Of a DNA stretch of 64,000 bases, positions 9,080 to 16,404 are shown in pieces. The DNA lies in NCBI GenBank assembly GCA_902519945.1, contig CABYLY010000001.1, forward strand, positions 96,579-160,578. The letters are read 5' to 3'. The notes beneath the pieces are model-generated. The model was not told the origin of the DNA and did no database searches. It saw only the letters and a list, made by a program, of their open reading frames with translations. The position numbers and the translations under genes are program-made. Position 1 is the stretch's first letter. Each line of letters starts with the position of its first letter. The stretch comes from an uncultured Pelagibacteraceae bacterium (GTDB lineage: Bacteria > Pseudomonadota > Alphaproteobacteria > Pelagibacterales > Pelagibacteraceae).

Positions 9080-10429
9080 ATGAATAATGATTTCCATCAG
9101 TTTCAAAAATATCAAAATACTAACGAATATCAATTTATAAATAGCATGTTTTTTGGCGCAAAAAAAAAGGAAACAATAAAAATAGACGATACTAGCAGTA
9201 AAGATTTAGAACTTATCACTAAAATGAACCAAGAGTTTGCAAAGTCTCTTGATTTAAAAGAAACATTAAATAATTCTCTAGATTTAATTATAAAAAGAAT
9301 AAATGCACAGGCAGCTAATATTTTTCTAATAGATAAAAAAAATCAATTATTTCAATGTATAGCTTCGAAACATCAAGCTTATCTCGAAGATTTTGAAATA
9401 CCTATCACTCAAGGTGTAATGGGAAAAGCAGCTGTTATGAAAAAATGTATAAGAGTTGGTGATGTAAGGAAAGATGTAAGAGAAATTGCAGAATTTTATT
9501 TTGATTTAGATAATAAGACAAATTTTACAACATACTCAGTCTTATGTTCACCACTAATTGTATCAGATGAATGCATCGGTGTTATTCATTGTTTAAATAA
9601 AAAAACCAACAATAAACTTTTTGAAGAAAATGATAGAAAACTTTTAGAAACTTTATCTGGTCCAGCCGCACTTGCAATAAATAATGCAAAGATGGCAAAA
9701 GATTTAGTTGATAAAAATAGAATGCAAAAAGAGATTGAAATTGTTGGTGAGATTCAAAAAACTTTGTTATCGCAAAATAAAAAAGAAAATTTTCCTATTG
9801 CAGGAATAAACATCCCAGCAAAAATTGTTTCAGGAGATTTTTATAACTTTTCTGATCTCGGTAATGGTAAATACGGTTTTGGTGTAGCAGATGTCTCTGG
9901 AAAAGGAATCAAATCATCTTTACTTATGTCTAAAGCTTCTAGTCTTTATAGATGTTTAAGTAAGACAATGTATTCAGCATCTGAGTTACTTAACTTACTT
10001 AACTCTGAAATTTGTGAAACAGCTGCACGTGGAATGTTTGTTACTATGTTGATTGGAATTTATGATAGCAATAAAAAAGAATTGTTACTTGCAAACGCTG
10101 GACATGAACCGCCATTAATTCGTTCAAAGGATGGAAAATTTTTAAATTATACTGAAGCAGGACCTCCACTTGGAATTATGCCAAAGATTAAATATAAAGA
10201 AACAACTTTAAAATTTTCTGAAAGTTCTTTATATATTTTTACTGATGGCATTACTGAAATTAAAGATGCTGAAGGAATTATGTTAGAGTCTGATGGTTTT
10301 AAAAGTTATATAGAAAAGTATCAACACATACCTAATTACCAAAGATTAGATGAAATTGTAAAAGATATTATTAAGTCAGGCAGAATTCAAAAAGATGATT
10401 TGACTATTGTTGTTGTAGACGGGATCTAA
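9080..10429 (+). CDS. GAF-domain SpoIIE/PP2C serine phosphatase (RsbU-like)
   Basis: 449 residues from the ATG at 9080; a TTG at 9032 would add 16 residues. A GAF domain spans about residues 55-205 (ending DRKLLETLSGPAALAINNA). A linker helix leads into a SpoIIE-type PP2C domain at about 235-449 with all metal-binding motifs: SGDFYNF (D253), ADVSGKGIKS (D271), GMFVTM, NAGHEPP, FTDGITE (D389) and DDLTI (D440). Such enzymes dephosphorylate STAS antagonists in partner-switching systems, and the matching STAS and kinase genes lie at 19438-20150. The GAF domain implies a soluble cytoplasmic or redox/ligand input, not identifiable from sequence. It is divergent from pilD across a 99-bp gap that should hold both promoters. 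Confidence 0.93.
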   Translation: MNNDFHQFQKYQNTNEYQFINSMFFGAKKKETIKIDDTSSKDLELITKMNQEFAKSLDLKETLNNSLDLIIKRINAQAANIFLIDKKNQLFQCIASKHQAYLEDFEIPITQGVMGKAAVMKKCIRVGDVRKDVREIAEFYFDLDNKTNFTTYSVLCSPLIVSDECIGVIHCLNKKTNNKLFEENDRKLLETLSGPAALAINNAKMAKDLVDKNRMQKEIEIVGEIQKTLLSQNKKENFPIAGINIPAKIVSGDFYNFSDLGNGKYGFGVADVSGKGIKSSLLMSKASSLYRCLSKTMYSASELLNLLNSEICETAARGMFVTMLIGIYDSNKKELLLANAGHEPPLIRSKDGKFLNYTEAGPPLGIMPKIKYKETTLKFSESSLYIFTDGITEIKDAEGIMLESDGFKSYIEKYQHIPNYQRLDEIVKDIIKSGRIQKDDLTIVVVDGI

Positions 10430-10439
10430 CTAATTTTTA

Positions 10440-10742
10440 ATGTTTGTAACAAGTAAAGTCATGGTACTAGTTGCAATAGTTATCGCATCTCTTTTATATT
10501 GGGCAACATCTAATGTTTGTAGATATAATTTTACAATTGAAAAAAAAACAAGAGAGCTTAATATTATTGCTGATGACATTTACCCATCTCTTCCTAAGGC
10601 TAAAATATATTACTATGAAGAATTAAATTGTAGCGATGTAAACTTTACGTGGAACCTTGATAGAGTTATTAATAACTTAAACGCTATTTCAGTTTTGATT
10701 TATCAAGAACTTACAACTGACATCACTGGAAATCCAAATTGA
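10440..10742 (+). CDS. Small membrane-anchored protein, unknown
   Basis: 100 residues. An N-terminal hydrophobic segment (VMVLVAIVIASLLYWATSN) is either an uncleaved anchor or a signal peptide. A polar domain follows with two Cys (VCRYNF and LNCSDVNF) that could form a disulfide if it faces the periplasm. It starts 10 nt after the GAF-PP2C stop, so it is probably cotranscribed with it. No family is recognised. It is the last gene before the 585-bp gap with the 12-bp repeats. Confidence 0.65.
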   Translation: MFVTSKVMVLVAIVIASLLYWATSNVCRYNFTIEKKTRELNIIADDIYPSLPKAKIYYYEELNCSDVNFTWNLDRVINNLNAISVLIYQELTTDITGNPN

Positions 10743-10877
10743 ATTCATAATTTAAATATTTTTTAAAATAATTTGAAAATAAAGTGTTTTATTTTTTATT
10801 TTTGAATTGAATTAAAAAAATTTGAGTTTTTTCACCTAAAAAGAGAAAAGTATTAAAAATTTTTCTTTAAAGTGGCA

Positions 10878-11234
10878 CAATTTGAGATTGAAAAATATCT
10901 TTTTTGATTTTTTTGATCAAAATTTTGCTTTTTAGTCATGTGTTTCAAAAAAATAAGATTAAAATAATTTTCTCTAACACAAAATATATTAACTCTAACA
11001 CAAAAGAGAGATTTTTTTTGTTAAATTCAATTTTTGTTGATTTTATTGAGTTTTTTATATTTTTTAAATTTTAAAAAACTCTAACACAAATTAAAAATAC
11101 TCTAACACAATCATAATTTTAGGATTTGTGTTAGAGAAAAAGAAAAATATTAATTTTACATAATAATTTTTTAAAATTTTAGTTTTTAAAAAAGTGTCTA
11201 TTTTACTGGTTTTTTTTAATAAAATCTCAAATTG
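10878..11234. repeat. Outer 12-bp inverted repeat around the box cluster
   Basis: CAATTTGAGATT at 10878-10889 is matched by its exact reverse complement AATCTCAAATTG at 11223-11234, about 330 bp apart. The arms enclose the central part of the gap. In DNA this AT-rich a 12-bp match may be chance, but both arms are among the few mixed-base stretches of the gap, which is why I record it. Confidence 0.45.
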
Positions 11235-11307
11235 AACACTAATTAATAATTTTTGTGTTAGACTAAATCAAATTTTTGTGTTAGAGATTCGTAAATTTGT
11301 GTTAGAT
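10972..11307. repeat. Cluster of eight 12-bp boxes (CTCTAACACAAA) in direct and inverted orientation
   Basis: The gene-free gap 10743-11327 contains eight near-identical boxes. In forward orientation CTCTAACACAAA starts at 10972, 10993, 11079 and 11100 (the last has CAAT at its end). In inverted orientation TTTGTGTTAGAG starts at 11125 and 11275, with variants ending AGAC at 11252 and AGAT at 11296. Starts are 21 bp apart in three pairs and 23 bp in one, about two helical turns, so a DNA-binding protein would meet the boxes on the same face. The forward copies all lie left of the inverted ones. The rest of the gap is nearly pure A/T. The last box ends 21 bp before the PilM-PilN start, so a regulatory array for the pilus assembly operon is the simplest reading; a structured RNA or replication-type iterons are alternatives. 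Confidence 0.9.
11100..11136. other. Perfect 11-bp stem-loop formed by facing boxes
   Basis: Box four (CTCTAACACAA, 11100-11110) and box five (TTGTGTTAGAG, 11126-11136) face each other across a 15-nt loop and form a perfect 11-bp stem. No T-tract follows on the plus strand, so it is not a canonical terminator in that direction. It may be a palindromic operator or an RNA hairpin. Confidence 0.7.
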
Positions 11308-11327
11308 AAAATAACTATAAGTTGTAT

Positions 11328-13745
11328 ATGAGCGATCAGGACGACGAAAAAAAAATATTAAACGAAGATACAACTGTATCTGAGTCTCAAAATCAACCTT
11401 CAGTTGATCAAAAAGATCAACCTGAAAGTGCAGAAGGTCAAAATAACGATCCAAATTCCAATTCTGATGAAAATACAAACATTAATAAAGATCAAGCTAA
11501 AGATAATGATGTCTCTAATGAAAAAAAAGGCCAAAATGAGAACCTTCAAGCCCAGGATGATGAAGTAAGTGAAAAGAAAGATGAAGTTACTGGATCTGGA
11601 CATGAAGTAATCCATAAAAAAGATGGAAGATTACATATTTATGTTCGACAAGATAAATATAAGGGTGAATTAAAATCAAAAAATTGGGTTGGAAGACTTT
11701 ATCATGATGGAAAACAAAAAATTTCATCATCGGGGACTCCAAATTTAGAAGAAGCAATTCCAATTTTAGAAAAATGGTTTGATGATGTTGTTTCAGAAAA
11801 AGAAAAAGAAAAAGAAGCTGTGGAACAAACTGCTGTGCCAGAGCAAATATCTGTTCAGCTAGAAACAAACAATCAAATAGAAAGTCCTGTTCAAAATGAA
11901 AATACTCAAACAACAAATCAAACGATTCCAAAACCAGAAACACCAAATGAAACTATAAATATTAATCAAACAGCTGAAGTTGAAACTGAAAACAAAAAAT
12001 CTAAGTTTGCTTTTTTAGAAAATTTAAAAAATATAAAATTTAAAAAACCAAAATTTTTAGAAAAAAGTTCAGAATCAAAACCATCTTTACAAACAGGTGA
12101 ACTTTCAAAAAAAACAGGAGAACTTTCAAAAAAAGTTGGAGACTTTTTTAAATCAAAAATTGGAAAGTCTTCTGTAAAAGGAGAGGAAATTGTTGGAGTA
12201 GAAATAAGTAATAAAGAAATAAAACTAGCTCAAGTATCTACTAATAAATCAAATCAATGGATATTAGATAAATTTTATTCTCATCCAGTAGATTTACCAG
12301 ATGATGCAAGTGTCTTGGACAATGGAGAAAAATTAGGAGCTGAACTTACTATTGCACTGCAAAAATCTAAAATAATGACAATGAATGCTGCTATTGCAAT
12401 ACCAGTAACTAGCGCAATAATAAGAGTTGTGACAGCTCCGTTGATGAAAGATGAAGAATTACAAAAAGCAATTGAAACTAATTCACTTTGGGAAAACCTA
12501 GTTCAATTAACTGACAACTTAGATGACTATTCAATTTTTCATCAAGTAATAAACAGAAATGATAAAGCTAATACAATGGATATTTTGTTTGTTGCTTCAA
12601 AATTAGCTGATATTAATAATTATACCTCAATAATTAAACAAAGCAGACTTAACCCTGTTATAATTGATGTAAAATGTTTTGCATTAAAATCTGCGGTTGA
12701 TCAAATAAATCAAATTTCAAATAGTGCAGAAGACGCAAATCTTACTGCTGTTTTAGAATTTGGTTTGGATGAAAATTATTTGATGATTTTATATGAAAAT
12801 AACCCAATAATTACTGATATATTTTTAAGAGGCCAAGACAGAAAAATTTTATTAGAGTCACAAGATATCGAGGAAAAAGAGGCGTTAGTTAGACGTTTCA
12901 TCACTCAAGTTAAACAAGCAGTACAAGATTTTGAGACTAAATATGAAAGAAGAATTAGAAATATAAAAGTTGTCTCTGATTTAAAGGATGTTGAGGACTA
13001 CCTATCAAGCTTTAGAAAAAATTTAATGAATGTTGGTTTTAATTTATTTGATCCTATTGATGGATTGTTAATTCCTCAACAGACCAAAGATAAAGTAGAT
13101 TTAGCTAATAGATCTTATTTATCATCCGTAATTGGTCTAGCATTTAGAAAACTAGACGTATTTGGCTATTATAAATTTGTAACTGCAGTTAAAAATATAA
13201 ATCTCTTACCTGATAGAAAAGGAATGATTAAAGAGAAAAAGATGAAAGCTTTTTCAAGTTTTGCTTTTAAGGGTATTACAGCAGCTGTTGCAGCAATATA
13301 TTTGGTTCTTTTTGGATTATCATTCTGGAATATTCACTCATACAATAAAAAGTTAGTAAATTATAGTAGTGTCTTAAATACTCACAAAGCTAAGACTACT
13401 GAGCAAAATAAAATTAAAAAAGAGTTGGGCATAATTACAAAAACATTAAAGTTAAGTAATAGCCTAAAATCAAATAAGAAAAATAGCTATAGAGTTTTGG
13501 CACAAGTTGCAATGAGTGTCCCGAAAAGAATTAGATTTAGTTCTGTTGAATATGATGGAAAAAATAGAGTTGTCGTAAAAGGTCAAGCAGCGACTGATCA
13601 AGATATTTTAAAATTAATAAATAATTTAGGCGCACAAGAATTAGTTACTCAAGCTTCTTTAGGAAATATGAATTACAGAGGCAAAGCAGGAGATGCTGCT
13701 GATATAAAAAAGAATTTTACAATTTTAATTGATGTTAAAGGATAA
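11328..13745 (+). CDS. PilM-PilN fusion protein with long N-terminal extension
   Basis: 805 residues from the ATG at 11328; a TTG at 11322 adds two. Residues 1-90 are acidic, Q/N/E-rich and probably disordered. Residues 92-156 form a small domain with a Trp and Tyr-rich beta pattern (HIYVRQDKYKGEL, NWVGRLYHDGK). Residues 160-285 are again low-complexity and lysine-rich. Residues 286-615 match PilM, the actin-like cytoplasmic ATPase (IVGVEISNKEIKLAQV, LEFGLDENYLMILYE). Residues 621-805 match PilN: INLLPDR (624-630), a membrane helix (648-668) and a periplasmic coiled-coil/ferredoxin-like end. In other type IV pili PilM binds the cytoplasmic INLLP motif of PilN as a separate protein; here the partners are one chain. 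It heads the operon with PilO, P, Q, B and C. Confidence 0.85.
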   Translation: MSDQDDEKKILNEDTTVSESQNQPSVDQKDQPESAEGQNNDPNSNSDENTNINKDQAKDNDVSNEKKGQNENLQAQDDEVSEKKDEVTGSGHEVIHKKDGRLHIYVRQDKYKGELKSKNWVGRLYHDGKQKISSSGTPNLEEAIPILEKWFDDVVSEKEKEKEAVEQTAVPEQISVQLETNNQIESPVQNENTQTTNQTIPKPETPNETININQTAEVETENKKSKFAFLENLKNIKFKKPKFLEKSSESKPSLQTGELSKKTGELSKKVGDFFKSKIGKSSVKGEEIVGVEISNKEIKLAQVSTNKSNQWILDKFYSHPVDLPDDASVLDNGEKLGAELTIALQKSKIMTMNAAIAIPVTSAIIRVVTAPLMKDEELQKAIETNSLWENLVQLTDNLDDYSIFHQVINRNDKANTMDILFVASKLADINNYTSIIKQSRLNPVIIDVKCFALKSAVDQINQISNSAEDANLTAVLEFGLDENYLMILYENNPIITDIFLRGQDRKILLESQDIEEKEALVRRFITQVKQAVQDFETKYERRIRNIKVVSDLKDVEDYLSSFRKNLMNVGFNLFDPIDGLLIPQQTKDKVDLANRSYLSSVIGLAFRKLDVFGYYKFVTAVKNINLLPDRKGMIKEKKMKAFSSFAFKGITAAVAAIYLVLFGLSFWNIHSYNKKLVNYSSVLNTHKAKTTEQNKIKKELGIITKTLKLSNSLKSNKKNSYRVLAQVAMSVPKRIRFSSVEYDGKNRVVVKGQAATDQDILKLINNLGAQELVTQASLGNMNYRGKAGDAADIKKNFTILIDVKG

Positions 13746-13748
13746 TTT

Positions 13749-14264
13749 ATGGATTTAAAAAATATTAATATTGACATGAAGAACATAAATATAGAAAGCA
13801 TCAAAGCAAAAATCCAATCTATAGATAAAAAAATTTTAATTAAATTTGGAATAGGAATAGGTTCAGTAATTGTCTTCCTGATTATATATTACACTATTTT
13901 AAGCCCAATAGTAGATAAGAAAAGAGCTCAATTGAATGACATGCAAAAAAAACAAACTGAAATAAATGAAATGAATAAAGTTATTTCTAGCAGTAAGGCA
14001 AAAATAAAAAAATTGACACCACAATACGAAAATTTTTCTACATTATTTCACAGTAAAGCGGAAGTAGAGGGTCTTTATGAAACCCTAAGTCAATTTGCTG
14101 GAATGAATAATTTAATTATATCAAAAATTGAAAAAGGCAAACCTACAGCAGTATCAAAGGTAGCGGCCATGGCATCTACAGAAAAAAAAAGAAAAAGAAA
14201 AAGAGAAAGCAAAAAGTTGATACCACAAAAAAGCAAAATATTGCGTATTATAGAATACCTGTAA
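13749..14264 (+). CDS. pilO: PilO-like alignment protein, reading frame broken in an A-run
   Basis: The frame encodes 171 residues: a cytoplasmic N-terminus, one membrane helix (FGIGIGSVIVFLIIYYTILSPI) and a periplasmic coiled coil (KKRAQLNDMQKKQTEINEMN...), the PilO layout. The last 30 residues (KKRKRKRESKKLIPQK...) are unlike PilO. Just there is an A9 tract (14182-14190) followed by more A-rich DNA; changing it to A10, or a -1 shift, joins the frame that continues to 14443 and reads YYRIPVNFQIKGNFLGYIKF, a typical PilO ending. The full protein would be about 231 residues, the family norm. It is 3 nt after the PilM-PilN gene. PilO forms the inner-membrane ring with PilN and PilP. Confidence 0.8.
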   Translation: MDLKNINIDMKNINIESIKAKIQSIDKKILIKFGIGIGSVIVFLIIYYTILSPIVDKKRAQLNDMQKKQTEINEMNKVISSSKAKIKKLTPQYENFSTLFHSKAEVEGLYETLSQFAGMNNLIISKIEKGKPTAVSKVAAMASTEKKRKRKRESKKLIPQKSKILRIIEYL

Positions 14265-14443
14265 ATTTCCAAATAAAGGGCAATTTTCTTGGTTATATTA
14301 AGTTTAAAAGACAGATTGCGATGTCCTTAAAGATGTTAAATTTTGACAAAGAAACGATTAAAGTGGTAAAAGGGGATACAACCAGTACGGTAGTAGTAAA
14401 TGGCGTTTTAACAATAGTAGGCTTACCAGATGAATTTTTTTAA
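14216..14443 (+). pseudogene. Out-of-frame C-terminal part of pilO
   Basis: Read from codon 14216 in the -1 frame relative to the upstream part, this encodes VDTTKKQNIAYYRIPVNF, GNFLGYIKFKRQIAM, LNFDKETIKVVKGDTTST and VVVNGVLTIVGLPDEFF, then TAA at 14441-14443. It has no start codon of its own near the beginning and overlaps the pilP start by 14 nt, as expected for the true pilO end. It is a real coding segment that must be reached by frameshifting or transcriptional slippage, unless the A9 run is a sequencing error. Confidence 0.8.
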
Positions 14444-14876
14444 ACTGATAATTGTAGTTTTAATAATTTTTACTTTCTCGCAGAAGGCCATGTCAGATAG
14501 TCACGATAAAGAAACAGGGCAAAAAAAAGTTGATAACACTGCAACCGTTAATGAAGAACCATTACCATTAAATGATCCTTTTGCTGGAGATGCATCTACT
14601 GCAAGTGATATCGTAACTGAGGAAACCCCTACCTCAAGTGCAGTCAAATTAAGAGCTTATAAATTAGTTGGATCATTTTCTGCACAGGATAATAGCTTTA
14701 TAACTTTAGTCGATGATAATGGGGAATTTATGACCGTGGAACTTTTTGAAGAAGTCTTAAGTGGTGTAAAATTAGTTAATGTTAATATTAAGGAAGCTGT
14801 CTTTGAAAAAGCAGATGATAACAAATACATAATTATGAATTTTAAAAATCAAATAAAAGAGGCAAATGAATATTAA
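14430..14876 (+). CDS. pilP: PilP-like type IV pilus assembly protein
   Basis: 148 residues. A signal peptide (FFKLIIVVLIIFTFSQKAMS) lacks a clear lipobox, whereas most PilP proteins are lipoproteins. A disordered linker follows, containing LPLNDPFAGD, which resembles the conserved DPF element of PilP that binds PilN/PilO. The C-terminal beta domain (KLRAYKLVGSFSAQDNSFIT, LVDDNGEFMTVE) resembles the PilP/GspC homology region that contacts the secretin. Position between pilO and pilQ with overlaps on both sides supports the call strongly. Confidence 0.82.
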   Translation: MNFFKLIIVVLIIFTFSQKAMSDSHDKETGQKKVDNTATVNEEPLPLNDPFAGDASTASDIVTEETPTSSAVKLRAYKLVGSFSAQDNSFITLVDDNGEFMTVELFEEVLSGVKLVNVNIKEAVFEKADDNKYIIMNFKNQIKEANEY

Positions 14877-16404
14877 AAATTTTAAATTTTTTATTTCATT
14901 TATTTTTTTATCAGCTTTGCTTCTTAGCGGGTGTGCTACAGATAGTAAGTTTGGTAAGAAAAAGTTTAAACACAACACACCATTAATTAAAGACGATATA
15001 AAAAAGCAAGGTCGGATAGAGGTAGACAAAACTGCTGAGATGGGACCTAAACCAGCCGAAGCAGATGTAATTAAACTCGGCAAAAGAAAACAAATTTCTT
15101 CTCAAAAATCAAGAAACTATTTATTAATTGGTGAGGAATATAAATTATTAAAACAAAACGTATCCTTCAAATTTCAAAATCTTGATTATAGAACCGCAAT
15201 AGATCTTATGGCTAAAGCTGGTGAAATAAATATTTTAATAGGTGATGAAGTTGCTGGATCAGTTACAGCACAATTAATAGATATTCCATGGGACAAAGCT
15301 TTTAATGCTCTATTAGATTTAAAAAATTATGCTGCAGATTTTGATGTACAAAGCAATTTGATTAGAGTTCACTCTCCATCAAATTTAACTCAACAAGAGT
15401 CTACAAAATCAGCAAGAGCATCAGCTGTTAGAAAAAAAGTTGAATTAGAGGACTCAGTAGAACCATTAATTTCAGAAATATTTAGACTTTATTATATAAG
15501 TCCTGCAGAGGCAAAATCTACTTTAAATGAATTATTTAAAGCGTCTGATGGAGGAGTTTCTCTAGTACAGTTTACAGAAGAGAAAACCACAAGGTCAATT
15601 ATTGCAAGAGGAAAAGAAAAAGACTTAGATGTCGTAGATAAGATAATACGAGAAATTGATGTAAGAACTAAACAAGTTTTAATTGAAGCTTTTATAGTTG
15701 AGGCGAACTCTGATTTTGAAAGAGCTTTAGGTACGAGACTTGGTGGATTTTATAGAAGACAAGGTGAAGTCATTGGTGGTGTCCAAGCTGGATCAACGGG
15801 TAATTTAAATGCCACTTCAGGAACTGCTAACTTAGGAGCTACTACAGACTCTTTAACTGACTTTACTGCAGCTGGTAAGACAAGTGGTATTGGTATTTTA
15901 AAACAAACAGGTTCTGCAGTTTTAAAAACTGAAATTACTGCCTTAGAATCCCAAGGAATGGGTAAAACTATTTCTAACCCGAAAATTTTTACTTTAGATA
16001 ATCAAGTTGCTACTATTACCCAGGGTGAGGAAATACCGTATGCCTCAAGCTCAGCGGAGGGTTCAGATACTTCTTTTAAAGAAGCTGCATTAAAAATGAC
16101 TGTCACACCAAGCATAATAGGTGACGGAAACGTTCTTTTAGATATTCAAGTAAACAATGATACTCCAAATAGATCTAATCCAGGAGACCCTGCAATCAAT
16201 AAGATGGAAATTAGTACAAAATTACTCATAGCTGATGGAGATATTGTAGTTATAGGTGGTATTAAAAAGAATGCTCTAACTGATAGTAAGCAACAAACTC
16301 CCGGTGTAGGAAACGTGCCAGTTGTAGGAAATCTATTTAAAGGAAAATCAAATACTGATAATATGGATGAATTATTAGTATTTATTGCACCAAGGATTTT
16401 ATAG
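14866..16404 (+). CDS. pilQ: PilQ-type outer membrane secretin (lipoprotein)
   Basis: 512 residues. A lipoprotein signal ends with LLLSGC (Cys23), so the secretin is probably lipidated and may need no separate pilotin. A STN/N0-like domain is seen around residues 100-165 (VSFKFQNLDYRTAIDLMAKA, IDIPWDKAFNALLDL) and a secretin N1-type domain around 195-265. The C-terminal secretin domain starts near VLIEAFIVEANSDFERALGT and includes NPKIFTLDNQVATITQGEEIPY and the final VGGI...VVGNLFKG...ELLVFIAPRIL signature. No AMIN peptidoglycan-binding repeats are present, so it is shorter than typical PilQ (about 700). It forms the pore through which the pilus exits and is overlapped by pilP and immediately followed by pilB. 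Confidence 0.95.
   Translation: MNIKNFKFFISFIFLSALLLSGCATDSKFGKKKFKHNTPLIKDDIKKQGRIEVDKTAEMGPKPAEADVIKLGKRKQISSQKSRNYLLIGEEYKLLKQNVSFKFQNLDYRTAIDLMAKAGEINILIGDEVAGSVTAQLIDIPWDKAFNALLDLKNYAADFDVQSNLIRVHSPSNLTQQESTKSARASAVRKKVELEDSVEPLISEIFRLYYISPAEAKSTLNELFKASDGGVSLVQFTEEKTTRSIIARGKEKDLDVVDKIIREIDVRTKQVLIEAFIVEANSDFERALGTRLGGFYRRQGEVIGGVQAGSTGNLNATSGTANLGATTDSLTDFTAAGKTSGIGILKQTGSAVLKTEITALESQGMGKTISNPKIFTLDNQVATITQGEEIPYASSSAEGSDTSFKEAALKMTVTPSIIGDGNVLLDIQVNNDTPNRSNPGDPAINKMEISTKLLIADGDIVVIGGIKKNALTDSKQQTPGVGNVPVVGNLFKGKSNTDNMDELLVFIAPRIL

Noticed and set aside
10872-10890. Sigma54 promoter (TGGCAC at 10873) for the pilus operon
   Set aside because: The -24 half is present, but the TTGC -12 half is missing at the right distance; it also lies 440 bp from the gene.
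10972-11307. CRISPR array
   Set aside because: Boxes are only 12 bp, occur in both orientations and are unevenly spaced (21 to 127 bp); there are no spacers of constant length and no cas genes.
10743-11327. Chromosomal origin of replication
   Set aside because: The AT-rich gap with short repeats resembles an origin, but I see no DnaA box consensus (TTATCCACA) in it and no dnaA, dnaN, gidA or hemE nearby.
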